Source: Vibrio splendidus (GTDB lineage: Bacteria > Pseudomonadota > Gammaproteobacteria > Enterobacterales > Vibrionaceae). From it: a stretch of DNA of 64,000 nt. Location: positions 1,054,001 through 1,118,000 of the forward strand of contig NZ_AP025508.1 in the NCBI RefSeq assembly GCF_024347615.1, given 5' to 3'. The number at the start of each line of letters is the position of its first letter. Positions within the stretch are counted from its first letter, which is position 1. The notes beneath the pieces were generated by a model, which was given only the letters and a program-made list of their open reading frames with translations, did no database searches and was not told the origin of the DNA. The position numbers and the translations under genes are program-made. Below are positions 28,732 through 37,388 of this stretch, piece by piece.

Positions 28732-29060
28732 ATAGACTAATTTACACAACTTGCAGTGAGCAAAACGCAGTCTAACTCCTAACACGTATCGTGCTCATTT
28801 TGTTTCGTCGCCATTGGCGATTTGAAAGCTTGTCCTCCTAGATGTCCTCACTGAGCTCTCGCTCGGTTTTAAGTACCAAACACTTCAACGACTCATTTAA
28901 TGAACAAGTCATCTGAATCTATACTGATACTTGAATCGGCTCTCTCCGGTTCTTGGAGTGTCAGTAATGACCTCACCAAATCTTGTCGAGCGTTCACGTC
29001 TTAGCCCCTCACTAATCAGATCTATATTCCAGAGGTCAATGCGTTTCAGCTTCGAATGTG

Positions 29061-29076
29061 TAAACCGATCAGTCTA
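29061..29076. promoter_or_regulatory. TetR-type operator site B (degenerate)
   Basis: TAAACCGATCAGTCTA, two symmetrical differences from TAGACC-N4-GGTCTA, 102 bp upstream of the Rossmann-fold gene. Confidence 0.4.
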
Positions 29077-29104
29077 ATCCTGACAAAGTTGACAATATTA
29101 TGAC

Positions 29105-29120
29105 TAGACCGGTCGGTTTG
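29105..29120. promoter_or_regulatory. TetR-type operator site C
   Basis: TAGACCGGTCGGTTTG, centred 44 bp after site B and just downstream of a TTGACA box, so a bound repressor would cover the promoter of the four-gene set that starts at 29178. Confidence 0.55.
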
Positions 29121-29177
29121 TTGCGTTTATTATATATACAACGTCGAGACGACATAACTTTAAACGGTGAATTTCAT

Positions 29178-29843
29178 ATGAATAGATCAATCATTATTGC
29201 TGGTTCGAGTGGCTTAGTTGGGCGAGAAACGTTGAGTGCTTTGTTAAGCAGTCAGAATATCAGTACTGTTTACGCACTGTCTCGACGTGAACTTAATACG
29301 CAGCATCAGAAATTGAAGCAGATAATTGACAGTAATCTAAGTGTTCCTGCAATCCGTTTAGATTCAGATCTTCCGGACGTTGGGGTTATCGCTTTAGGTA
29401 GCACGATTAAAAAATCGGGTACCAAAGATAAACTTCGCGCAATTGATGTTGACCTAGTCGTGTCGACCGCAGCAAACATGAAAGATCTTGGAGTGAAACA
29501 CCTGATCGTCGTGTCATGTCTTGGAGCTGATAGCAAAGCTCGCTCGCATTACCTTCGCTGCAAAGGGGAGATGGAAAATGACGTTGAATTACTTGATTTT
29601 GAGAAAACGACTTTCCTACACCCGGGCCCGTTGGCGGGGGATCGACAGGAGAAGAGAACTGACGAAAAGTTACTTCAAGGTGCTCTGAAAGTACTTAAGC
29701 CGATGATGATCGGCAGTATGAAAAAGTACCTACCAATTCAAGCATCGAATATTGCAAACAGCATTTTGATTCATTTGACATTTCCGAGCTCTAGAAAGGT
29801 GGAGAGATTAGATTCTCTCGATATGATGAAGCTAGCGTCTTAG
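29178..29843 (+). CDS. NAD(P)-binding Rossmann-fold protein (atypical SDR, YbjT/NmrA-like)
   Basis: A 221-residue protein with an N-terminal dinucleotide-binding loop, IIAGSSGLVGRETLSALL (GxxGxxG type), then IALGSTIKKSGTKD, VDLVVSTAANM, HLIVVSCLGADSKARSHYLRCKGEME (a Y-x-x-x-K pair) and TFLHPGPLAGDR. This fits the atypical short-chain dehydrogenases that act as NAD(P)-linked reductases or redox sensors. The ATG at 29178 starts the fold; the longer frame from 29100 runs through the operator. It heads a four-gene run in one direction with a shared operator, suggesting a stress-inducible set. Confidence 0.8.
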   Translation: MNRSIIIAGSSGLVGRETLSALLSSQNISTVYALSRRELNTQHQKLKQIIDSNLSVPAIRLDSDLPDVGVIALGSTIKKSGTKDKLRAIDVDLVVSTAANMKDLGVKHLIVVSCLGADSKARSHYLRCKGEMENDVELLDFEKTTFLHPGPLAGDRQEKRTDEKLLQGALKVLKPMMIGSMKKYLPIQASNIANSILIHLTFPSSRKVERLDSLDMMKLAS

Positions 29844-29904
29844 CCCCATCTCGGCATGAGCGAGCGTCTGCGATGTTTAAACCTGAATGTAGGAAGAGAT
29901 ACTA

Positions 29905-30411
29905 ATGAGATACAAAGTAACATTTTTGCTGATGATTCTTGTGATGGCCGGGGAAGCGTTCAGTCATGAGCTAAAAGCCGAGCCTTCGCACGCGCAATTT
30001 GAATCGTGGGCATACGATGATTATCGAATGGTCGTAGAAAATACTCGCACATTATGGTTTGTCGACTATTACGATATTAGTCACTTGAAAAGCAAAGAAG
30101 GTGATAGCGCACTTCTATTGACGTTTACGCCGGATAAGTTAACACAAGAAAAAGTCACAACAGCCACTATTGAGGCGCTAGAAGAGTCAAACCCTGGCAT
30201 CAATATGAAAGACTCAAATATTCAAAAACTAGTGGATAGCCTATCCATGCCGCTCATTAAAGACGATGTGATTGCCATTATCTACAAAGGGGAAGCGATG
30301 CAGATTCAATATAACAATGACGTTGTGTATCAGGCTAAAGCATCTTCAAAACAGAGTGTTGCTTTAAGGAATATCTGGCTAGGCGAGACCCCTGTTGATG
30401 ATTTGCTATAA
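29905..30411 (+). CDS. secreted chalcone isomerase-like protein
   Basis: A 168-residue protein with a signal peptide (residues 1-20, ending EAFS). The body resembles the bacterial chalcone-isomerase-like fold: VVENTRTLWFVDYYDISHL, a LLLTFTPDKLTQEK region, DDVIAIIYKGEAMQIQYN and the ending RNIWLGETPVDDLL, which is characteristic of that family. Bacterial members do not make flavonoids and their role is unknown; they may bind fatty acids. It lies 61 bp after the Rossmann gene and its end overlaps the next reading frame by 17 bp. Confidence 0.7.
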   Translation: MRYKVTFLLMILVMAGEAFSHELKAEPSHAQFESWAYDDYRMVVENTRTLWFVDYYDISHLKSKEGDSALLLTFTPDKLTQEKVTTATIEALEESNPGINMKDSNIQKLVDSLSMPLIKDDVIAIIYKGEAMQIQYNNDVVYQAKASSKQSVALRNIWLGETPVDDLL

Positions 30412-30988
30412 GAGCCAACTAAAGTGGGGCAAGTTCCTCATGATAATGGTGCTAACTTTGCCATCGTTCGTTGCTATGAGTGGAGAAAATATGATGACGA
30501 GAACGGATAAAACTGAATACAGAGAGTTTGCGAAGGGACTTAAGTATGAGTTGGTATTTCGAAACTTAGGTAAACAGGTATTTTCTGAACTCAAACACAA
30601 CCCGCCAGGCAGTATGACAGCAAACAGTTTGGACTTGCTCAGCAAAATGGAACAACACAATACCATTGTGATGAACCCTGTTCGCAAACAGTACAGTGTT
30701 GATAGCACTATTCGTTGTAAAGATAAGTTTTTCGCTAAAACAGTGACGTTGTCTTTGAAAGTGATGCCATATTTAGGGGCGAAATATTTAGAGGGCAGCG
30801 CAGAGCGATTTGTTCACCAGCTTAAGGATATTCAAGCATCCAGCCCAGTCGGTTATGAAAAAGAAATGACTTATATGGTAGAGCATGAAAAAGCGCTGTA
30901 TGGGTACTTAGTCCACTTGAATGATGGTGACCCAAAGCGCGCCCATTCGGTCCTTGAAGACTTTGTTTCCGAGCATAATATTCAATAG
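30395..30988 (+). CDS. hypothetical secreted protein, 197 residues
   Basis: No family recognised. With the ATG at 30395 the N-terminus MICYKSQLKWGKFLMIMVLTLPSFVAMSGE has a basic region and hydrophobic core like a signal peptide; the ATG at 30440 has a better ribosome binding site (GGGG) but loses the basic part. The mature part is mostly helical and charged, with YREFAKGLKYELVFRNLGKQVF and AEHEKALYGYLVHL-type helices. It overlaps the previous gene by 17 bp, which supports an operon. Confidence 0.55.
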   Translation: MMICYKSQLKWGKFLMIMVLTLPSFVAMSGENMMTRTDKTEYREFAKGLKYELVFRNLGKQVFSELKHNPPGSMTANSLDLLSKMEQHNTIVMNPVRKQYSVDSTIRCKDKFFAKTVTLSLKVMPYLGAKYLEGSAERFVHQLKDIQASSPVGYEKEMTYMVEHEKALYGYLVHLNDGDPKRAHSVLEDFVSEHNIQ

Positions 30989-31042
30989 ATTTGATTGTTT
31001 CGTTTTGCCTTCAATCATTTTCAAACTCTAGAGAGGTTATCT

Positions 31043-31909
31043 ATGAAAAAACTGTCTTTAATTGCTTTGTTTGTTCTGCCCATTCTAGGTTGTGAAACGA
31101 CCGTTGATCAGAACGCTCATCAATCTCAACTAAATGCCGTTGATGAGAGTGTGCTCATTGTTGATCGAAACGTTGAAGATAAACGACTAGATAAAGTTTT
31201 AACTATCGACCATTCTCGATTAGCTGAGCAGGCAAATGAATATTTAGCACCAAGTCGAGTGGACTTTTATACCGACGACCAGTTGAATACTCAGTTGCTC
31301 AAAGACAGTTTACAAGTAGGGCTCGATTTACCATTTCGTATTTTGAATTATGTTGAAAATGGTGAGAAAAAAGTAATTTATACCGATGCTCAGTTTATTC
31401 AAAAGCGACACGGAATAATGGATAACGAAGCCCTTGAGCAGTACGCAGAAAAAACGGCATCGCTAACTAATGGGTTAGAAAATATTGCGCCAGTGCAGAG
31501 CGAAGGCTTAACAAAGAACTACGGCATTGAAACATTAGTATCAGAGTATGATTTTGAAACGACACTGAACAATATTAAACGAGATGTTCTTGCTCAAGGT
31601 GACACGGTTTGGTTTATGAACTGGGACTTTAAGGCTAGAGCGAAAGCTATTGGGGAGTCTCTATCTAATGCGACCTTGCTCGTTTTTGGTGGGCCAGCGC
31701 CAGGTGCAAAAGCAATGACCGATTTCCCAAGTATTGGATTGGATGCTTTTGGCCAAAAAGTATTAGTGACTGAAGAAAACGGTCAAGTGACGGTTGCCTA
31801 CAATAATATTGTCGACATGTCTGAACTCCATTATCAGGACAATGCAATTTCTCATAAGGTCATCAACTTTCGATTGGGTAAAACTCTCGGCGGAGCCGTA
31901 GAAAAATAA
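31043..31909 (+). CDS. DUF302 lipoprotein (two DUF302-like halves)
   Basis: A 288-residue lipoprotein with lipobox LPILGC (C17) after a GAGAGG ribosome binding site; the frame opens 48 bases earlier. The C-terminal part is a complete DUF302 domain: YDFETTLNNIKRDVLAQGDTV, ATLLVFGGPAPGAKAM, IGLDAFGQKVLVTEENGQVTVAYNN. The N-terminal half contains a similar segment (LQVGLDLPFRILNYVENGEKKVIY) that looks like a second, diverged copy. DUF302 proteins are often found with redox or sulfur genes; their function is open. It is the last gene of the four-gene run and a terminator follows. Confidence 0.75.
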   Translation: MKKLSLIALFVLPILGCETTVDQNAHQSQLNAVDESVLIVDRNVEDKRLDKVLTIDHSRLAEQANEYLAPSRVDFYTDDQLNTQLLKDSLQVGLDLPFRILNYVENGEKKVIYTDAQFIQKRHGIMDNEALEQYAEKTASLTNGLENIAPVQSEGLTKNYGIETLVSEYDFETTLNNIKRDVLAQGDTVWFMNWDFKARAKAIGESLSNATLLVFGGPAPGAKAMTDFPSIGLDAFGQKVLVTEENGQVTVAYNNIVDMSELHYQDNAISHKVINFRLGKTLGGAVEK

Positions 31910-31963
31910 TCTATCTCGTTACTAATTATATCGATAATTAGCGTCTAATTAATTCACATTAAT

Positions 31964-32003
31964 AAAAAGCTATGATTTTAAAATTATGGCGTGGCTTTTT
32001 ATT
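31964..32003 (+). terminator. Terminator after the DUF302 gene
   Basis: AAAAAGC (31964-31970) / GCTTTTT (31994-32000), extendable by weak pairs, in very AT-rich sequence 55 bp after the stop codon. Confidence 0.5.
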
Positions 32004-32081
32004 ACCTAAAAACTACGGCTAATTTAATAGCCTAATTTTAACACTGCCATTTTGGCACTAAAATTCAACTATTGGAATATC

Positions 32082-32759
32082 ATGAAAACACAATTAGTTA
32101 CATTATCTTCTTTGTTTTTTATTTCTTTATCTAGTTCAGTTCTTGCAAGTGACGCTATTGTTAATGAAAGCCTAGAACAAAAAAAACAAGATGAAAAAAG
32201 TTATCACAGTCAAGACATTAGAAATGTCCAGAGTAGTATTACAGGTGAATATGAATCTTATGAAGATGCTGATGCAATATCTTTGGACGGTACATACGGT
32301 ATTAATGATAAAGCAAGTGTTGGTATAACATATAAAAACTACTCGTTTGACTACGATGATGAAGCATCAGACGTCATGTCGCTAACAGGTCAATACAATA
32401 TATCCAGTAATGTCGTAATTGATGGCGTTTGGAATAACATAGATGGAGAATATAATAATTATCGATTTGGAGGTAATTATGTAGGGGATGCTAGGTTTGG
32501 TGTGTGGAATGTTGGTGCAAATTACTATGGTGGTGACCTTGCTGATGGTTTCGACGTAGAGGCTGGGGTTTTGGTTCCATTTGGTAATATGTACTACCGT
32601 GGTGACTTTACGTATTTTGTTGATGCAGAGGGGTATGAAAATATTTTCGAAAATAAACTTGGATGGACAAACGGAAAAATTGACGTTAATGCATCAGTAA
32701 GTACCTATGAATTAGGTGAAGATACGTTTTTTGGTGTTGAATTAGGTTATCTTTTTTAA
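32082..32759 (+). CDS. putative outer-membrane beta-barrel protein, 225 residues
   Basis: Signal peptide of 23 residues (ending VLAS), then repeated amphipathic strands rich in Tyr, Gly, Asp and Asn (SITGEYESYEDADAISLDGTYG, ASVGITYKNYSFDYDD, YRFGGNYVGDARFG, GVELGYLF). The C-terminal residue is Phe, as in proteins inserted by the BAM complex. Every second residue in the strands is hydrophobic, fitting an 8-10 stranded barrel. I cannot name a family. The ATG at 32082 is taken because it opens the signal peptide. The gene is visibly richer in A+T than its neighbours. Confidence 0.65.
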   Translation: MKTQLVTLSSLFFISLSSSVLASDAIVNESLEQKKQDEKSYHSQDIRNVQSSITGEYESYEDADAISLDGTYGINDKASVGITYKNYSFDYDDEASDVMSLTGQYNISSNVVIDGVWNNIDGEYNNYRFGGNYVGDARFGVWNVGANYYGGDLADGFDVEAGVLVPFGNMYYRGDFTYFVDAEGYENIFENKLGWTNGKIDVNASVSTYELGEDTFFGVELGYLF

Positions 32760-32774
32760 GTTGTAGGCGAGAAA

Positions 32775-33323
32775 GTGAATTTTTTAAACAAAAAAATGGT
32801 ACTAAAATTATCAGTATTGATGTTAATTGTGCCGGTTGTAACTGGTTGCGTCGGTAGTAACTTTACGACCAATAAACTAATGGAATTTAATGTTAAGGTT
32901 GTTGATAACCGCTATGCACGTGGCGGTGTTAACTTCTTATTGGCACCTGTTTATGGCTTTACAACATTGGCAGATTACTTCGTTGTTAACTCAATCGAGT
33001 TCTGGACGGGGTCAAACCCTTTCGACGGCACTCCGCATATCTTTGATAGTAAAGTCGAGACAATGATTGATATTAACGGTGATCTTGATCCTTCACTGCG
33101 TGATGCACCGATTGATCCTCTGACGTACCACAACATTGAAGACAGTCACATAAGAACTATTGACGAAAATACTATTGAGATGGAAGTGACTTATGTTGAC
33201 GGCACTTCTTCAACGGTAACCGGCGTGAAGGAAGGTGCAAACGTTAAGTACTTTGTTGATGGTGAGTTTGTCTCTGAAACATCTGTAGAGGCGTTATCAG
33301 AAGCATTTGAAGTGAGCTCATAA
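32775..33323 (+). CDS. DUF3332 lipoprotein
   Basis: A 182-residue protein, GTG start with a GGCGAG ribosome binding site. The signal peptide ends in a lipobox, VVTGC (C25). The body (VKVVDNRYARGGVNFLLAPVYGFTTLADYFVVNSIEFWTGSNP) is characteristic of DUF3332, small lipoproteins of gamma-proteobacteria without known function. It begins 15 bp after the barrel-protein gene and may be cotranscribed with it. Confidence 0.8.
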   Translation: MNFLNKKMVLKLSVLMLIVPVVTGCVGSNFTTNKLMEFNVKVVDNRYARGGVNFLLAPVYGFTTLADYFVVNSIEFWTGSNPFDGTPHIFDSKVETMIDINGDLDPSLRDAPIDPLTYHNIEDSHIRTIDENTIEMEVTYVDGTSSTVTGVKEGANVKYFVDGEFVSETSVEALSEAFEVSS

Positions 33324-33407
33324 TCATCCATTGTCAAAGTGAACGTTATTGTTCGCCTATTATTTCTAAATATTTACGATTAATAATCAAGCTTTTAGGA
33401 TATTAAT

Positions 33408-33680
33408 ATGAATCAATTTGGCGTGACTGGTTTTATTGTGAAAAGTAGCCTTACTAAAAAGAATATTCAACCTGTCGATGATATGTCTTATCCAGGATGT
33501 AGCTTTTTAGTGCAAACAGATAACTTTCTAGTGTCATGTTGTTCATTAGATAAATATATTCATAATGCGTTTGAAACTCTTCAAAACACAAAAGGAAAAG
33601 TTAAACTAGAAGGGTTTTTGTTTGTAGATACTTATAGTGATAATGCGTCTTTGTCTGTAGTGACAAAAATAACACAGTAA
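33408..33680 (+). CDS. hypothetical protein, 90 residues
   Basis: A short AT-rich gene with an AGGA ribosome binding site before the ATG. No signal peptide or membrane segment; three cysteines (two adjacent, SCCSLDKY). It looks like a small soluble alpha/beta protein. No family recognised. A perfect terminator lies 40 bp downstream, supporting a real gene. Confidence 0.5.
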   Translation: MNQFGVTGFIVKSSLTKKNIQPVDDMSYPGCSFLVQTDNFLVSCCSLDKYIHNAFETLQNTKGKVKLEGFLFVDTYSDNASLSVVTKITQ

Positions 33681-33720
33681 TAGCGATTAATAAGCTTCTT
33701 AATAGGGGCTTGTTATAAAG

Positions 33721-33750
33721 AAAAAGGACGAAGTTAACTTCGTCCTTTTT
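33721..33750. terminator. Perfect bidirectional terminator
   Basis: A 30-bp perfect palindrome with stem AAAAAGGACGAAGTT / AACTTCGTCCTTTTT, serving both the 90-residue gene and the convergent cysteine-metabolism gene. Confidence 0.95.
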
Positions 33751-33779
33751 TGTCATTGTAAACTTGTTAGTTAATGAAC

Positions 33780-34847
33780 TTAAGCCAACTCACCCGTTTG
33801 CGAGAAAGCTTCTAACTTCGCCGCGTACGGTTGTAGGTCACCGATATTCAGATTTACCCACTCGTCATTGAAGTAAGTGTCTAGGTAACGTTCACCGCTA
33901 TCACATAGCAAAGTCACGATAGAACCTGTTTCGCCACGTGCTTTCATTTCACTGGCTAACTGAAGCACGCCGTACATGTTAGTACCGGTTGATGCGCCAA
34001 CCTTGCGACCAAGAATTTCAGATAACCAATGTGTCGTTGCGATACTTGCTGCGTCTGGGATTTTTCGCATTTCGTCAACCACACCAGGAATGAAGCTTGG
34101 CTCTGCTCGTGGGCGACCAATACCTTCAATCTTGCTGAATGTATTGCCTTTCACGTTCGCATTGCCTGTTTGGAAGTATTCGTGGAATACAGAGTTTTCA
34201 GGGTCGACAACACAAAGCTTAGTTTCATGCTGTTGGTAGCGAATGAAGCGGCCGATAGTTGCAGAAGTACCGCCAGTACCTGGGCTCATTACTACCCAAG
34301 CTGGGACTGGGTGATCTTCCATCTGCATTTGATTGAAAATCGAGTTCGCGATGTTGTTGTTACCACGCCAGTCGGTTGCGCGCTCAGCGTAAGTAAATTG
34401 GTCCATGTAATGACCATTCAGCTCTTCTGCTAAACGACGTGACTCATCGTAAATTTCATCTGAGCGGTCAACAAGATGTGCTTGGCCGCCGTAGAATTCA
34501 ATCTGCTCAATTTTCTTCTTTGCTGTGCATTTTGGCATTACCGCAATAAACGGGAGACCTAGTAGGCGAGCAAAGTAAGCCTCAGACACGGCTGTGCTAC
34601 CTGATGAAGATTCAATGATCGTCGTTTCTGGACCAACCCAACCGTTACAGATAGCGTATAAGAACAGAGAACGCGCTAAGCGGTGCTTCAAAGAACCCGT
34701 TGGGTGTGTGCTTTCATCTTTAAGGTAAACATCAATGCCTTCGATACTTGGTAGTTCGAGCTTGATAAGGTGCGTATCCGCTGAGCGTTGGTAATCGGCT
34801 TCAATTTTACGAATCGCGTTATTAATCCATTGATGGTCAGTGCACAT
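33780..34847 (-). CDS. PLP-dependent cysteine desulfhydrase-like enzyme (cysteine synthase family, Cds1-like)
   Basis: A fold-type II PLP enzyme of 355 residues. The PLP lysine lies in [11 protein letters not shown] near residue 54, a serine-rich substrate loop follows ([15 protein letters not shown]), and the phosphate-binding loop is [10 protein letters not shown]. This Cds1-like group degrades L-cysteine to pyruvate, ammonia and sulfide rather than making it. The divergent neighbour is DecR, known in enterobacteria to activate cysteine detoxification, which supports the same role here. A cysteine synthase activity is the alternative. Confidence 0.8.
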   Translation of the reverse strand: MCTDHQWINNAIRKIEADYQRSADTHLIKLELPSIEGIDVYLKDESTHPTGSLKHRLARSLFLYAICNGWVGPETTIIESSSGSTAVSEAYFARLLGLPFIAVMPKCTAKKKIEQIEFYGGQAHLVDRSDEIYDESRRLAEELNGHYMDQFTYAERATDWRGNNNIANSIFNQMQMEDHPVPAWVVMSPGTGGTSATIGRFIRYQQHETKLCVVDPENSVFHEYFQTGNANVKGNTFSKIEGIGRPRAEPSFIPGVVDEMRKIPDAASIATTHWLSEILGRKVGASTGTNMYGVLQLASEMKARGETGSIVTLLCDSGERYLDTYFNDEWVNLNIGDLQPYAAKLEAFSQTGELA

Positions 34848-34904
34848 AAGCGTTCTCCTGATCGAGTGTAGGAATTCTTTGTAATTGGTATGGTTCTAAT
34901 TTAG

Positions 34905-34959
34905 CTACAATTGGAGAGAAAAACTTTGCCATATTTGCTTTGTTTTGCTTAAATTGTAG
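34905..34959. promoter_or_regulatory. Inverted repeat between the desulfhydrase gene and decR
   Basis: CTACAATT (34905-34912) and AATTGTAG (34952-34959) face each other across 39 bp in the divergent promoter region. Spacing of about four helical turns between half-sites fits an Lrp-family octamer such as DecR wrapping DNA. No experiment supports it here. Confidence 0.45.
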
Positions 34960-34994
34960 AAAATAATTCTCTTTAAATGCGATTTGGTGAAAGT

Positions 34995-35450
34995 GTGATA
35001 GATGCCGTAGATAAAAAAATATTAGGATTACTGCAAGAAGACAGCACTCTGTCATTGAATGACATTTCTGAAGCAGTCAATCTCACCACAACGCCTTGCT
35101 GGAAAAGACTTAAGCGTCTCGAAGAGAACGGCATTATTGAGAAAAGAGTGGCGTTACTGAATCCCGAAAAGCTCGATCTTTCTTTTACCGCGTTCGTATT
35201 GATTAAAACCAGTGATCATTCTCACGAGTGGTATGGTCGTTTTGTGAATACTGTGTCGGAGTTTCCAGAAGTGATGGAGTTCTATCGCATGGCTGGCGAA
35301 TATGACTATATGATGAAGGTTCAGGTGAAAGACATGAAGTGCTTTGATGATTTCTACAAGCGCTTGGTGAATAGCATTGATGGTATCTCTAATGTGACCT
35401 CGACATTTGCGATGGAACCATTGAAGTACACGACAGCATTGCCGCTTTAA
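34995..35450 (+). CDS. decR: Lrp/AsnC-family cysteine-responsive regulator DecR (CyuR)
   Basis: A 151-residue regulator nearly colinear with E. coli DecR (YbaO): helix-turn-helix ([30 protein letters not shown]) and RAM domain ([55 protein letters not shown]). In E. coli it senses cysteine and activates its breakdown. The frame opens at an ATG at 34977, but alignment with MLDKIDRK and a GGTGA ribosome binding site point to the GTG at 34995. It faces the desulfhydrase gene, its presumed target. Confidence 0.88.
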   Translation: MIDAVDKKILGLLQEDSTLSLNDISEAVNLTTTPCWKRLKRLEENGIIEKRVALLNPEKLDLSFTAFVLIKTSDHSHEWYGRFVNTVSEFPEVMEFYRMAGEYDYMMKVQVKDMKCFDDFYKRLVNSIDGISNVTSTFAMEPLKYTTALPL

Positions 35451-35539
35451 GCTACGCCTAGTTACGCATTAACAATCGTCTGAGCTTAACTATCGTCTCA
35501 GTTTAGATATCGCCTCTGCGATAAAGAAAAGGATTATTC

Positions 35540-36205
35540 ATGTTTGCAAAAGTATCTACCGCTATCCAGCTGGTATTGGCGGTCGCCATTTTTTACTTGG
35601 GTTACACCATCTACTCGTTTACTAATAAAGTAGGGGAGATCGTCGATACTTATCCGCAGGTTATCGAAGATTTATCCGGTCTCACTAAAGGGCTCAAAGT
35701 GGAAGAGCTGCTAGCGTTTGCTGAACATGTCAGCGAGCTTGCTCCTCAAGTTTTGAACACAGTCGAAGAGGTCAGAAAGACGATAGATGACGTGAATCAA
35801 ACCGTTTCATCGGTCGACAACAAAATCCCTGCGATATTAGATGAAGTAAAAAATGTTCGAACGGAAGTTGAGCAGGTCAGAACCGATGTTATTCCACCAA
35901 CATTAACTGAGCTGAAACGATACCGTGTGGATGTCATGCCACCGATGCTCGCTGAAAGTAAATCGTACCGCGAGCAAACTATCCCCGCCGTTGTTACTGA
36001 ATCTGAAATGCTAAGAGCGGAAGTGCCGAATATTTTGGTGCAAGCTAATTTGTTGGCAGATAAGAGTCAAGCTTTGGCTCAGGACGCTGCAGAAGGCGCT
36101 GTGAAAGGTGTGGTGCTATCACCATTTAACCTTCTGCGAGATGCCGGAGATGGCATCAAAACACGAGTACAGAGCGAGTTTGAGCCTACGCTAGAAGCAG
36201 AATAG
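35540..36205 (+). CDS. membrane-anchored coiled-coil protein with 15-residue Pro repeats
   Basis: A 221-residue protein with one N-terminal membrane helix (residues 8-26) and a long charged body. A coiled coil covers about 60-115. From 117 a 15-residue repeat appears: P119 (VIPPTLTELKRYRVD), P134 (VMPPMLAESKSYREQ), P149 (TIPAVVTESEMLRAE), and P163 one residue early; KIPAILDEVKNVRTE at 95 is an earlier copy. Such regular helices broken by prolines suggest a periplasmic or cytoplasmic spacer. No family recognised. A strong terminator follows. Confidence 0.7.
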   Translation: MFAKVSTAIQLVLAVAIFYLGYTIYSFTNKVGEIVDTYPQVIEDLSGLTKGLKVEELLAFAEHVSELAPQVLNTVEEVRKTIDDVNQTVSSVDNKIPAILDEVKNVRTEVEQVRTDVIPPTLTELKRYRVDVMPPMLAESKSYREQTIPAVVTESEMLRAEVPNILVQANLLADKSQALAQDAAEGAVKGVVLSPFNLLRDAGDGIKTRVQSEFEPTLEAE

Positions 36206-36251
36206 ATTTTAGTCACTCTTAAGTGACGGCTTTTCGTTAGTGTTATAAAAA

Positions 36252-36288
36252 AGAGAGGCTAGGTATTAAACCTAGCCTCTCTTTTTGT
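36252..36288 (+). terminator. Terminator after the coiled-coil gene
   Basis: 13-bp stem AGAGAGGCTAGGT (36252-36264) / ACCTAGCCTCTCT (36270-36282) with a TTTTGTTTT tail. Confidence 0.92.
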
Positions 36289-36359
36289 TTTCTCGTACAT
36301 ATTTTGGGCTTATAAAAAGCGTTTATTCGCTATTTATTTGAACGCTATTTATTTGAGCG

Positions 36360-37220
36360 TTATTTAGTAAAGCGCATCACACCTTCTTGTACTGCTGTCG
36401 CTACGAGCTCACCTTTCTGATTAAAAATTTCGCCGCGCACTAGGCCACGAGTGTTCGCCGCCGTCGGGCTTTCAATCGCATAAAGCAGCCACTCATCCAT
36501 TTTGAACGGGCGGTGGAACCAGATTGAGTGGTCAATCGTCGCCACTTGGAAGTTGGGCGTCATGATTGACACTTCATGTGGGTGAAGTGCTGTCACCAAG
36601 AATCCCCAATCGGACGCGTAAGCCAGCAGGTATTGGTGAATCAATTGGTTGTCTGGCATTGCGCCATTTGCTCTTACCCAAAGGTACTGCTTCGCTTCCG
36701 CCTTCTTAGGATTGAGTGGATTCACGACCGTTACAGGGCGCATCTCAATCGGCTTTTCACCACAGAAGGTTTTACGCAGTTTCTCTGGTAGGAACTCAGC
36801 AATGTGGCTCGCTAACTCGGTTTCAGATGCAAAGTTCTCTGGCCCAGGAATATCAGGCATTGAAATCTGGTGCTCAAAGCCTGGAGCATCACCGTGATAA
36901 GAAGCCGTGAGATAGAAAATAGGGCGGCCATTTTGAATCGCTTTCACACGGCGCGTGCTGAAGCTGCGTCCATCTCTTAGGTTCTCAACATCGTAAATAA
37001 TTGGCTTTTCAGGATCGCCAGGAAATAGAAAGTAACTATGAAACGAGTGCACACTACGGTCGTCTTGAACGGTATAACGAGCAGCAGAAAGCGCTTGCCC
37101 TAATACTTGACCACCATAAACCTGTGGTAGACCTAGGTTCTCACTTTGCCCGCGGAACAGACCTTCTTCCAGCTTCTCTAGCTGAAGTAAACTTAATAAT
37201 TCTTGTAAAGGTTGACTCAT
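36360..37220 (-). CDS. tesB: acyl-CoA thioesterase II
   Basis: A 286-residue double-hotdog thioesterase matching E. coli TesB along its length ([50 protein letters not shown], the second-domain segments [15 protein letters not shown] and [13 protein letters not shown]). The catalytic Asp/Thr/Gln set of TesB is expected; the Asp lies in ATIDHS. It hydrolyses medium and long acyl-CoA. The start is taken at MSQPLQELL (37220) to match TesB; the frame opens three codons earlier. Divergent from ybaY, as in E. coli where the two are neighbours. Confidence 0.95.
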   Translation of the reverse strand: MSQPLQELLSLLQLEKLEEGLFRGQSENLGLPQVYGGQVLGQALSAARYTVQDDRSVHSFHSYFLFPGDPEKPIIYDVENLRDGRSFSTRRVKAIQNGRPIFYLTASYHGDAPGFEHQISMPDIPGPENFASETELASHIAEFLPEKLRKTFCGEKPIEMRPVTVVNPLNPKKAEAKQYLWVRANGAMPDNQLIHQYLLAYASDWGFLVTALHPHEVSIMTPNFQVATIDHSIWFHRPFKMDEWLLYAIESPTAANTRGLVRGEIFNQKGELVATAVQEGVMRFTK

Positions 37221-37388
37221 CGCCAGCATGCCTCTTGGTAAAATGGATGTCAGATTATTGTGTTAATCATTTAGCTTAGTCAGATATCTGTCAATAAATC
37301 ATAGGGTTTCAAGACAGAATATGAAAGCTCTCTTATAATTGGTGGGTAGATTTGCCGAGTCCGGCAAACATGTTGAGAGAAATTGAAT

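Larger units (their letters stand above)
28732..29177. other. 446-bp intergenic region with regulatory sites at its right end
   Basis: No open frame with a start and ribosome binding site was found in this stretch. The left 320 bp show nothing I recognise. The right part contains two TAGACC-N4-GGTCTA-like sites and a TTGACA box (29089-29094) between them. Confidence 0.5.

Noticed and set aside
28732..29060. A regulator gene between the two operator regions
   Set aside because: No frame with a start, ribosome binding site and helix-turn-helix was found on either strand.
31910..33700. Prophage or integron remnant
   Set aside because: No integrase, transposase, attC-like sites or phage genes; only AT-rich surface-protein genes.
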